A DNA stretch of 64,000 nucleotides from Owenweeksia sp. TMED14 (lineage in GTDB: Bacteria > Bacteroidota > Bacteroidia > Flavobacteriales > Schleiferiaceae), in NCBI GenBank assembly GCA_949529985.1, contig CATIRS010000048.1:62001-126000 (forward strand), in the 5' to 3' direction. Below the pieces are notes generated by a model that was not told where the DNA came from, did not search any database, and saw nothing but the letters and a program-made list of their open reading frames with translations. Position numbers and translations under genes: made by a program. Below, piece by piece: positions 19,098-26,913 of the stretch; positions within the stretch are counted from its first letter, which is position 1; each line of letters starts with the position of its first letter.

Positions 19098-20090
19098 TTA
19101 AGAAGGTTTTTCTTTTTTTGATGTTAAAGCCAAGAACCCGATTATCCCCGTAGATATCATCATTAAAGTTTGAGTTGCATGAACTACTGTAGCAAAAGCT
19201 AAACCTTGCTCATAGGTCCTCCCCAGTACCACCAGAGCCATTGCAACTAAATAATGATATGCCCCTACACCGCCTGGAACAGGCACCAGATAACCAAAAG
19301 CGGCTGCCATCATTACAAAAACCCCTTGAATGACAGTGAGGTTTTCAGTAAATGGAAAAGCAAAGAAACATAGATATACCATTATAAAGTAACAAAACCA
19401 GATAAATATGGTATGACGCCAAAATCCCCATTTATTTTCTAATTGACCGACGGACCTAATTCCATCCATCATGCCTTTAATAAAGTTTTGGATCCAGATA
19501 AAAAAAATGTTTGATTTGATTTTTTTAAAATTAAGAGCTCCGAAAAGGATAATGGATACAATTAAGCCAAGAATAATTATTAATATGATATTTGAAGTTT
19601 TTGGGTTGCTTGTAGCTTCAGAGTCTGTTATCGTCAGAAAATTATGAATTTCTCCATTGGCAAGTATGAATGTTGCCCCAAATAATAAACCCATCATTAA
19701 TAAGTCTATTGTTCTTTCTATAATTATTGTTCCGATTAAAATATTTACAGGTATTTTATCTGACCTGTTCAGAGCTGTTGCCCTTGCAACTTCACCAGCT
19801 CTTGGTAGCACCTGGTTCATTAAATATCCAAACGCTGTAGCATGCACGGCGTGCCAAAAAGGTACAGGGCGATCGAGATGATTTAGAACGATTGTCCAGC
19901 GCTTCCCTCGCGATATGACCGCAATATATCCAATTAAAAAACTTATTAATATGTATCCCCAAGATGCTTTTTGGACATGGAACCAAACTTCTTTAAGGTT
20001 GACACTACGAAACGCAAAATAGATTAAAAAAGAGGCTAAAAATATAAAGCCTGACGTGCGCAACCATCTTGGTATTTTTAGTTTCAGCAT
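19098..20090 (-). CDS. Lysylphosphatidylglycerol synthase TM-region-like membrane protein
   Basis: A 330-residue inner-membrane protein with about eight TM helices and the motif set of the LPG_synthase_TM (UPF0104/AglD) family: SFLIGYIAVISRGKRW early, NQVLPRAGEVARA in the first half and PVPGGVGAYHYLV near 270. The family includes lipid flippases and glycosyl-lipid proteins; the catalytic aminoacyl-transferase domain of MprF is absent, so lysyl-lipid synthesis is not expected. It lies between panD and radA with 1-bp junctions. Confidence 0.88.
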   Translation of the reverse strand: MLKLKIPRWLRTSGFIFLASFLIYFAFRSVNLKEVWFHVQKASWGYILISFLIGYIAVISRGKRWTIVLNHLDRPVPFWHAVHATAFGYLMNQVLPRAGEVARATALNRSDKIPVNILIGTIIIERTIDLLMMGLLFGATFILANGEIHNFLTITDSEATSNPKTSNIILIIILGLIVSIILFGALNFKKIKSNIFFIWIQNFIKGMMDGIRSVGQLENKWGFWRHTIFIWFCYFIMVYLCFFAFPFTENLTVIQGVFVMMAAAFGYLVPVPGGVGAYHYLVAMALVVLGRTYEQGLAFATVVHATQTLMMISTGIIGFLALTSKKEKPS

Positions 20091-20091
20091 T

Positions 20092-20442
20092 TTAGTTTAG
20101 TCTATTGGTTTGTTCATTTGGGAAAATGATTATTGGCTTGTGACTTTTAGCCTCTTCATGAGTCATCGAGGTATATGAGATAATAATAATAACATCACCA
20201 CATTCAGCTAATCTTGCTGCCGGACCATTTAATTTAATTTCCCCTGAATTTTTTTCCCCAGGTATTGTATATGTATCAAATCGCTCACCATTATTAACAT
20301 TGACAACACTTACTTTTTGTCCATCCAATAGATTGGCGGCAATCATCAGGCTTTTATCTATTGTTATAGACCCAATATAATTTATATCTGCTCCAGTTAC
20401 TGTAACTCTATGAATTTTGCTGTGAAGTAGTTCTATCGTCAT
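20092..20442 (-). CDS. panD: Aspartate 1-decarboxylase
   Basis: A pyruvoyl enzyme that turns aspartate into beta-alanine for pantothenate and CoA. It is made as a 116-residue proenzyme that cleaves itself between Gly24 and Ser25 (YIGSITID), both present, to form the N-terminal pyruvoyl group. It lies 44 bp downstream of panC, whose product uses its beta-alanine, so the pathway steps are clustered. A TACTTTTG box at 20450-20457 could give it its own nearly leaderless transcript. Confidence 0.96.
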   Translation of the reverse strand: MTIELLHSKIHRVTVTGADINYIGSITIDKSLMIAANLLDGQKVSVVNVNNGERFDTYTIPGEKNSGEIKLNGPAARLAECGDVIIIISYTSMTHEEAKSHKPIIIFPNEQTNRLN

Positions 20443-20449
20443 AAGAGAT

Positions 20450-20457
20450 CAAAAGTA
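20450..20457 (-). promoter_or_regulatory. Possible -7 promoter box for panD
   Basis: The minus strand reads TACTTTTG, matching TAnnTTTG, ending 7 bp before the panD ATG. Transcription would begin almost at the start codon. One short match in AT-rich DNA, so weak support. Confidence 0.4.
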
Positions 20458-20486
20458 ATGGTTGCTTATGAAGGAATCGAAGGATA

Positions 20487-21350
20487 TTATGAAATTCTGT
20501 AATTATCAATTAAACGCACATCTCCAGCAAATGCTGATACAAAACATTGCACGTCTCTTTGATAATGATCCAATGGATAATCTTGAGATTTTATTAGATC
20601 AAGATTATCTGCGAATACAAATTCTATTTGTTCAACTTTTAAAAAGCCACTTGAGTTGATAATGGATTTCATTTCTCGCTCCAGAGCAATTGGCGGAATT
20701 GGGAATATTTTAATTTCCTTTTCAGCGAATTTTAATGCTTGAAAAATTGAAGCCGCTGCTTTTTTTTGTTTTGCGCTTAATCGAAAGTTTCTAGAGCTTT
20801 TAGCTAATCCAGAATCCTCTCGAACGACGCGACAGGAAACTATTTTCAAGGGATTTTTGCGCATACTTGCCACTTTTTTGACAACCTCAACTTGCTGAAA
20901 GTCTTTTAACCCAAAATACGCACGATCAGGTTCTAAGAGCTCAAATAATCTATCAACAACGGTTGCTACACCCTGAAAGTGACCTGGCCTTAGAGCTCCT
21001 TCTAATTTCTTATCTAGGCCATTTAAGTCATAATTAGAAGCTTTGATTTCATATGGATACATAAGTTTTTCTGAGGGCTTAAATAATAGTGTCACTCCAA
21101 GCCCTTTGAGGAATTGAATATCTTTCTCTGAATTTGAAGGATAATTTTGGAAATCAATAGAATTGTCGAATTGGGTAGGGTTTATAAAAATACTAGTTAC
21201 AACATGTGAGCATTCTTTTTGAGCTTTCTTTATTAATGCTGCATGGCCATCATGTAGTGCCCCCATTGTTGGAACTAATCCTATTATTGAACCTTTTTTC
21301 ACTGTCTTTTTAAAAGAATTCCAAGAATTTAAATCGTCTATAATCTTCAC
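20487..21350 (-). CDS. panC: Pantothenate synthetase
   Basis: It joins pantoate and beta-alanine with ATP to form pantothenate. 287 residues, normal length. The nucleotidyltransferase motif is visible as VPTMGALHDGHAALI near the N-terminus, with TSIFINPTQF, the pantoate-binding PGHFQGVATVV and KDFQQV further on, and the KSSRNFRLS loop. It precedes panD in the same direction. Upstream, the GT5-like gene is divergent with 80 bp between the starts. Confidence 0.97.
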   Translation of the reverse strand: MKIIDDLNSWNSFKKTVKKGSIIGLVPTMGALHDGHAALIKKAQKECSHVVTSIFINPTQFDNSIDFQNYPSNSEKDIQFLKGLGVTLLFKPSEKLMYPYEIKASNYDLNGLDKKLEGALRPGHFQGVATVVDRLFELLEPDRAYFGLKDFQQVEVVKKVASMRKNPLKIVSCRVVREDSGLAKSSRNFRLSAKQKKAAASIFQALKFAEKEIKIFPIPPIALEREMKSIINSSGFLKVEQIEFVFADNLDLIKSQDYPLDHYQRDVQCFVSAFAGDVRLIDNYRIS

Positions 21351-21417
21351 TTTTTTTAAATTTTGGTGCTAAACTATGATGAAGTGCCCATTATATTAGG
21401 AAGAAAGATAAATTTCG

Positions 21418-21425
21418 TACCTTTG
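21418..21425 (+). promoter_or_regulatory. Bacteroidota -7 promoter box
   Basis: TACCTTTG followed by CA and the ATG at 21431, only 5 bp on. It matches TAnnTTTG and predicts a nearly leaderless mRNA for the GT5-like gene. It also argues for the ATG at 21431 over the TTG at 21428. Confidence 0.6.
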
Positions 21426-21430
21426 CATTG

Positions 21431-22231
21431 ATGGCAAAACGAAGAATTTTATATGTATCTCACGAGATAAAACCCTATTTTCCTGACAGCGATTTATCGA
21501 AAGCGGGATTGGCGTTTCCTAAAAAAATGAATAACAAAGGTCATGAAATTCGAGTTTTCATGCCCAAGTTTGGTTCAATAAATGAGCGTAGACATCAGCT
21601 TCATGAGGTTATCCGATTGAGCGGTATAAACGTAGTCATCAATGACTTAGATCAGCCTTTAATAATTAAAGTTGCATCAATTCCTGGTGCTAGAATTCAA
21701 GTTTATTTCATTGATAATGAGGATTACTTTAAGCGAAAAGGAACATGGGTAGACAAAGAGAATAAATTTTATAAAGACAATGGGGAACGCACACTTTTCT
21801 TCTGTAAAAGTGTTATAGAAACTATTAAAAAATTGGGATGGAAGCCAGATATTATTCATTTTATGGGATGGATGAGCACAGCTATGCCAGCATATATCCG
21901 ACAGTTTAATTCAGAGGACCCGTATTTTCAAGATGCGAAACTAGTTTACAGTTTATTTGGAGACGGGTTTAAAGGTGAACTAGATTCAGGAATTTCTAAA
22001 GGCATGTCTTTTGACGGAGTAGAAAACATGGATGAGTTTATTAAACCCACAGCAGATAATCTTTTTGCCGGAGCAGTTAAGCATGTTGATGCTGTTCTAA
22101 AAATGAATGATAACGTTCCTCAATTTCAGATTGACGCCGCAGAGTCTGCAGGCATAAAAGTTCTTGATGGGAAAATATTTATCGATACACCAGCAGAATT
22201 GGACTCATTTTATGAATCATTATTTGAATAA
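21431..22231 (+). CDS. Glycogen/starch synthase N-terminal-domain protein (GT5 half)
   Basis: 266 residues that cover only the GT5 catalytic N-domain: RRILYVSHEIKPYFPDSDLSKAG at the start, the YFIDNEDYFKR segment, then PDIIHFMGWMS, where true synthases have HxHDW. The C-terminal ADP-glucose-binding Rossmann domain is missing, and the acceptor-site Lys-X-Gly-Gly motif is altered to LSKAGLA. Full glycogen synthases are about 470-500 residues. I recognise it as a stand-alone lineage-typical protein next to panC and DUF4270; glycogen synthesis by it alone is doubtful. Confidence 0.8.
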   Translation: MAKRRILYVSHEIKPYFPDSDLSKAGLAFPKKMNNKGHEIRVFMPKFGSINERRHQLHEVIRLSGINVVINDLDQPLIIKVASIPGARIQVYFIDNEDYFKRKGTWVDKENKFYKDNGERTLFFCKSVIETIKKLGWKPDIIHFMGWMSTAMPAYIRQFNSEDPYFQDAKLVYSLFGDGFKGELDSGISKGMSFDGVENMDEFIKPTADNLFAGAVKHVDAVLKMNDNVPQFQIDAAESAGIKVLDGKIFIDTPAELDSFYESLFE

Positions 22232-22240
22232 TTGATTTTT

Positions 22241-23563
22241 ATGCGGGTATTTCTTTTAGCTCTATCGATTATTTCTTTTTTAGCTTGTGAGCGTAATTCT
22301 GGTGCTGTAGGATTAGATTTCGTTGATATAAATAACTTTGATGTTGATTATATTGACACTATTGAAATTATAGCTACCACAGAATCATTTGATTCTTTAG
22401 TCACATTGAATCCAAACTATTTAATGGTTGGCAGTTATGATGATCCTGTTTTTGGAAAGTCATCATCAAAGTTTATTACAGAGGTTCTGCTCAGTAGAAT
22501 AAGTCCGGACTTTGGAGATAGTAATATCACAGTAGATTCTGCTTTCATTTTATTGCCATATGCTGGTTCATATGGAGATACATCTGCAGACTTTGGGATC
22601 ACGATATCCCATCTTGATGATGGAATCGATTTGGATAGTCTGTATTATTCAACGAGTCAATTTTCTAGTTCTGCAGTTCTTTGTGATACCATTTTCAAGC
22701 CAAATCCCGGTCAATTGTCAATTCGAACCGGGATGGTTAGTCCTAATCAGGTTATGTTTTTAAAAATAGATAAAGCATTTCTTCAGTCAAATATAATTGA
22801 TGCTTCAAAAAACAACCCTTCAAATTTTTCGTCGAATGAATCTTTTGTGGACTACTTCAAAGGAATACAAATAACGGGGCACTCAAATAACAAGACTATT
22901 TATCAAATTTCTCCAGCTGAAAGCGATTTCCGTTTAATAATGTACTTCACTAATGATAGTTTAAGATCGGATACAATAGGCCCCGGTTATGATTATTTTG
23001 AACTTCTTTCATGGCGAGGAATAAATGGACTTTACCCTGTGAATAGTGTAAATGCGTTTGAATTTGATCGATCAAATTCGCTTTTTAGCTTTGATGATCA
23101 AGACACGACTTTTGGAGAAATAACTAATTATGTGCAGTCGATGGGTGGTGCAGTAACTTCTGTAAGTTTGAAAAATTTAGATCCCTTAAAAGATTCAAAT
23201 TATTTTGTGAATCACGCAGAGTTGAAAGTATTGATTCGAGAAGGGTCTGCTCTTGAGCATACTCCTCCTGCAAAATTAAATGCATTTATGGTCAAGGGTA
23301 ATAATAGAATTTTCATGCAAGACTATTTAAACTTTTCAACGGGAGGGCAAATTAGTGTTGAGTCAGTTTTGCGAGACAGATCTTATACTCTTGAGGTGAC
23401 TAAATTTGTCCAACAAATATTAAATGATAGTGATACGACAGAAGGGCGAATACTTTTAGTCCCTGACGGGATGTCTTCCTCAGCAAGAAGAGCGGTATTA
23501 AATGGAAATTTAGATCCTGTTCAGCCTATGAGTTTGAAACTTTATTTATCTAAATTAGACTAG
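22241..23563 (+). CDS. DUF4270 family lipoprotein
   Basis: A 440-residue outer-membrane lipoprotein (lipobox SFLAC, Cys16). The N-terminal part has the DUF4270 pattern GLDFVD followed by a TES-x3-L segment and NYLMVGSYDDPVFGKSSS. The ATG at 22241 gives a standard signal peptide; the frame also has a TTG at 22232. It lies between the GT5-like gene and glmS, a gene order I know from other Flavobacteriales. Function is not established. Confidence 0.88.
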   Translation: MRVFLLALSIISFLACERNSGAVGLDFVDINNFDVDYIDTIEIIATTESFDSLVTLNPNYLMVGSYDDPVFGKSSSKFITEVLLSRISPDFGDSNITVDSAFILLPYAGSYGDTSADFGITISHLDDGIDLDSLYYSTSQFSSSAVLCDTIFKPNPGQLSIRTGMVSPNQVMFLKIDKAFLQSNIIDASKNNPSNFSSNESFVDYFKGIQITGHSNNKTIYQISPAESDFRLIMYFTNDSLRSDTIGPGYDYFELLSWRGINGLYPVNSVNAFEFDRSNSLFSFDDQDTTFGEITNYVQSMGGAVTSVSLKNLDPLKDSNYFVNHAELKVLIREGSALEHTPPAKLNAFMVKGNNRIFMQDYLNFSTGGQISVESVLRDRSYTLEVTKFVQQILNDSDTTEGRILLVPDGMSSSARRAVLNGNLDPVQPMSLKLYLSKLD

Positions 23564-23579
23564 AAGAAAACATTTATTT

Positions 23580-25418
23580 ATGTGTGGAATTGTTGGCTAT
23601 TTAGGAAAAAAACAGGCATGTCCTATATTATTAAACGGTCTTAAAAGGTTAGAGTACCGTGGCTATGACTCTTCCGGAGTTGCCTTAATAAATGGGGGTT
23701 TAGAAATTCATAAATGCAAAGGCAAGGTTTCTGACTTGGAAGCCATGATCGGCAAAAAGAACGTTGTCGCAAACATGGGTATCGGCCATACTCGATGGGC
23801 TACACATGGTGAAGCGAATGACCCAAACGCACACCCTCATACTTCTAATAACGGGAAGCTAGTGATAGTTCATAATGGAATAATTGAAAATTCAGATTCC
23901 TTAAAAAAGCTATTGCTTACAAAGAATTACACGTTTACTAGCGAAACTGACACGGAGGTATTGATAAACTTTATTGAGTTCGTTAAGAAAGAGGAAAAAG
24001 TGTCATTAGATCAAGCCGTAAGGATTGCACTAAATGAAGTTGTAGGAGCTTATGCTATTGCGGTTATTTCATTAGATGACCCTGAATTAATTGTTGTAGC
24101 AAGATTAGGTTCACCTCTAGTTCTTGGCCTTGGTAATAATGAATTTTTCATTGGTTCTGATGCAACACCTTTCTTGGACTTGACGAAAAAAGTAATTTAT
24201 CTAGAAGATGGTGAGATAGCTATAATTTCAAAAAATGGAATTTCTATACGTACTATAGAATCTGATCTTCCCGTTGACGCTGTTATTCATAAGCTCCAAA
24301 TGGACTTAGATAGTATTGAAAAGGGAGGTTATGATCATTTTATGTTAAAAGAAATTTTTGAGCAGCCGACATCTATATCAAATACAATTAGTGGCAGATT
24401 AAACATAAAGAATTGTGAAGTAAGAATTTCTGGTTTAGATGAAATATCTGATAACTTAATAAGTGCTGATCGAATAATTATAATAGGTTGCGGAACCTCT
24501 TGGCATGCTGGAATTGTTGGAGAATATTTAATTGAAGATTTGGGACGAGTACCTGTTGAAGTTGAATATGCTTCAGAGTTTCGATATCGAAATCCTATAA
24601 TCAGCTCGAAAGATGTTGTAATAGCAATTTCTCAATCTGGAGAAACAGCAGATACTCTAGCAGCGATAAAGATGGCAAAATCTTCAGGGGCTTGTGTTTT
24701 TGGAATTTGTAATGTTGCAGGGTCTTCAATAGCTCGAGAGTCTCATGCTGGAGCCTTCACGCATGCAGGTCCTGAGATAGGCGTTGCTTCAACAAAAGCA
24801 TTCACAGCTCAGGTAACTGTGTTAGTTATGATTGCTCTTTATTTGGGACGAAAGAAAGAGAATCTGAGTGAGAAAAGGTTTAGAGAAGTTGCACAAGAAT
24901 TAAAAATGATTCCTGCTAAGATTACGTCTATGCTGAATCTTGATCCAAAGATTAAGACTATTGCAAAATTATTAGATAAAGCAACTAATGCTTTATTTTT
25001 AGGCCGTGGGTTTAACTTTCCTGTGGCCCTAGAGGGAGCATTAAAGCTTAAGGAAATAAGTTATATTCATGCTGAAGGTTATCCTGCGGCAGAAATGAAG
25101 CATGGTCCTATCGCTCTTATTGATGAAAATATGCCTGTCATAATTCTGGCTCCTGGTGGAGGCTTATATGAAAAACTTCTTTCTAATATTCAAGAGGTTA
25201 AAGCAAGAAAAGGCAAAGTCATTTCTATAACTGGATGTGATCAAACAGAAGTAAAAGAATTTTCCGATGCGGTCATTGAAATCCCTGAGACCATAGAATG
25301 TCTTACTCCACTATTGACAACAATTCCATTACAACTCTTAAGCTATCATGTAGCTGTCCAAAGAGATTGCAACGTGGATCAACCCAGGAATTTAGCTAAG
25401 GCAGTCACAGTTGAGTAA
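23580..25418 (+). CDS. glmS: Glutamine--fructose-6-phosphate aminotransferase
   Basis: It makes glucosamine-6-phosphate from fructose-6-phosphate and glutamine, the first step to UDP-GlcNAc for peptidoglycan and LPS. 612 residues: an N-terminal class II glutaminase with nucleophile Cys2 (MCGIVGYLGKK), then two SIS isomerase domains (GCGTSWHAG near 300 and LGRGFNFPVALEGALKLKE near 475), ending in the conserved LAKAVTVE. Upstream is DUF4270 after 16 bp. No glmS ribozyme-like leader is present. Confidence 0.98.
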   Translation: MCGIVGYLGKKQACPILLNGLKRLEYRGYDSSGVALINGGLEIHKCKGKVSDLEAMIGKKNVVANMGIGHTRWATHGEANDPNAHPHTSNNGKLVIVHNGIIENSDSLKKLLLTKNYTFTSETDTEVLINFIEFVKKEEKVSLDQAVRIALNEVVGAYAIAVISLDDPELIVVARLGSPLVLGLGNNEFFIGSDATPFLDLTKKVIYLEDGEIAIISKNGISIRTIESDLPVDAVIHKLQMDLDSIEKGGYDHFMLKEIFEQPTSISNTISGRLNIKNCEVRISGLDEISDNLISADRIIIIGCGTSWHAGIVGEYLIEDLGRVPVEVEYASEFRYRNPIISSKDVVIAISQSGETADTLAAIKMAKSSGACVFGICNVAGSSIARESHAGAFTHAGPEIGVASTKAFTAQVTVLVMIALYLGRKKENLSEKRFREVAQELKMIPAKITSMLNLDPKIKTIAKLLDKATNALFLGRGFNFPVALEGALKLKEISYIHAEGYPAAEMKHGPIALIDENMPVIILAPGGGLYEKLLSNIQEVKARKGKVISITGCDQTEVKEFSDAVIEIPETIECLTPLLTTIPLQLLSYHVAVQRDCNVDQPRNLAKAVTVE

Positions 25419-25520
25419 TAACGGCTCCTTAGGATTAACCAATTACTGATAAGAGATTATTCCCTGTAATACATTCATTAAACATGAGAATATATTTAGC
25501 GAAATTTTAAAATTATTATA

Positions 25521-26570
25521 TTGAATAAACGAAATGTGGTTATTGGTTTAATTGTTCTATTGACTTCAGGTTGTACAAAAACGGAACAACCTATTGCGCT
25601 TGAAATAAACCCAATAATTGTACCTGATGTTCACGATCCAGCTCAATTAATTAATTTAAATGGTCAAATATTATCATTTGCAAGTGCCGTCGAGTGGTCA
25701 AAGTACGATACAAATAATAACGAGTGGATACTCTTAGGAGATGATATTTATGAGAGTAATTCACCAAGTTGGTATGATGGTAATTCATTGTGGGCACCAT
25801 CAATTTTAAAATTGAATAATAATCAACTAAGGTTATATCATTCAGCTGTTATTAATGAAGATAACCATGAGTCTAGAATTGGTTTTGCAGATGTGTCTGG
25901 AAATATTGATAATTTAACTTTTATCCCTTCCAGTGATTTTGTCATTGAGTCAGAAAATTATAATCAACCATTTGCCATCGATCCATCAGTGTTTATTGAT
26001 AAGGATTATAGGCACTGGATGGTATATGGTTCTCATGCTAAGGGTATTTACATCGTTGAGTTAAATCCTCAAAGTGGATTACTAAAGGATAGTTCTGACA
26101 ATAAAACTTTTAGCGATAATGATCAACGATTTACTCATCTTGCTAATTATGGGGGAACAGCCTTTTTTGAAAATAATATTGAGGCTGCATATGTTTATAA
26201 TCACCCTAATAATAATTATTATTATCTCTTTGCGAATTGGGAAGGGTGCTGCAATCAGTTAAATAGCACTTATAAAATCCGAGTTGGAAGATCAGATTCT
26301 CCCACTGGTCCATATTTAGATAAAAATGGCCTTGATATGGCAGATGGATACGGGACAGCCTTTTTAGATTCAATTGGAGATGTCTTGGGTAATGATAGGT
26401 TTATTGGCCCAGGACATTCTGGTATATATCAACATAACGATGGAAATTTTTATTTTTCACATCACTTTTATGACATAGAGTATAATGGAGCAGGGTCGAT
26501 GGCAATATGGAAATTAAATTTTATTAATGGTTGGCCAGAAATTGACGTTACTCATAAAGTCTCTTTTTAA
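25521..26570 (+). CDS. GH43-like secreted lipoprotein, arabinanase type
   Basis: A 349-residue lipoprotein (LLTSGC near residue 18) with a five-bladed beta-propeller of glycoside hydrolase family 43. Landmarks: VHDPAQLI (catalytic base Asp), SLWAPSILKL, AIDPSVFIDKDYRHWMVYG, a candidate catalytic Glu in NIEAAYVYNHP, and GPGHSGIY. These fit endo-1,5-alpha-L-arabinanases; exact activity is inferred. The frame offers a TTG start at 25521 and no ATG nearby; TTG gives a good signal peptide. Codon use is more AT-rich than in glmS upstream, and it may open an accessory stretch. Confidence 0.82.
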   Translation: MNKRNVVIGLIVLLTSGCTKTEQPIALEINPIIVPDVHDPAQLINLNGQILSFASAVEWSKYDTNNNEWILLGDDIYESNSPSWYDGNSLWAPSILKLNNNQLRLYHSAVINEDNHESRIGFADVSGNIDNLTFIPSSDFVIESENYNQPFAIDPSVFIDKDYRHWMVYGSHAKGIYIVELNPQSGLLKDSSDNKTFSDNDQRFTHLANYGGTAFFENNIEAAYVYNHPNNNYYYLFANWEGCCNQLNSTYKIRVGRSDSPTGPYLDKNGLDMADGYGTAFLDSIGDVLGNDRFIGPGHSGIYQHNDGNFYFSHHFYDIEYNGAGSMAIWKLNFINGWPEIDVTHKVSF

Positions 26571-26913
26571 TGAACCCTTTATTGTAATGACTGAATAAAA
26601 AACTTCATTTTTAAATAGAATTCATTCTATTCATTAAAACCTTATCTCTATATATCCTTTATCATGAGTTAATAACTCATTCTCTTATAACCCAAATCAT
26701 ATTCTTCTTTAAAACCTTAACCTCACTATGCGATTTTTGTTGGTAAGAAATGGAATGGGTTGTTTTAGTAAGTTTTGTGGTTTGTAGATTTAAATTAAAT
26801 CTTATAATGATAGATTTATAAGAATTTAGAGATATGGATTCAGCATTAAAGGCAGGCTTATTAAGACACCTTCTCATTGTAGAAAAGTTTTGATAAAATC
26901 ATCATTTCAACGG
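26571..26913 (+). other. 343-bp AT-rich intergenic region upstream of the CrtY-Blh gene
   Basis: No convincing gene. It holds a 17-bp perfect dyad (26664-26680) and, just before the fusion gene, a 19-codon frame ending in a TGA at 26893 that overlaps an alternative TTG start. A 66-codon minus-strand frame (26677-26877) has no recognisable features. No clear -7 box was found. Confidence 0.6.
26664..26680. repeat. 17-bp perfect palindrome, possible operator
   Basis: ATGAGTTAATAACTCAT: two 8-bp arms around one central base. It lies 234 bp before the CrtY-Blh start and 94 bp after the GH43 stop. It could be a dimeric regulator site or part of a weak terminator; there is no T-run after it. Confidence 0.45.

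Noticed and set aside
26677-26877. 66-codon minus-strand frame in the gap before CrtY-Blh
   Set aside because: No signal, TM or motif is visible, it starts next to a palindrome in AT-rich DNA and has no promoter box.
26834-26893. 19-codon frame directly before the CrtY-Blh gene as a leader peptide
   Set aside because: No attenuator hairpin or codon bias toward a regulatory amino acid is seen; such short frames are frequent by chance.
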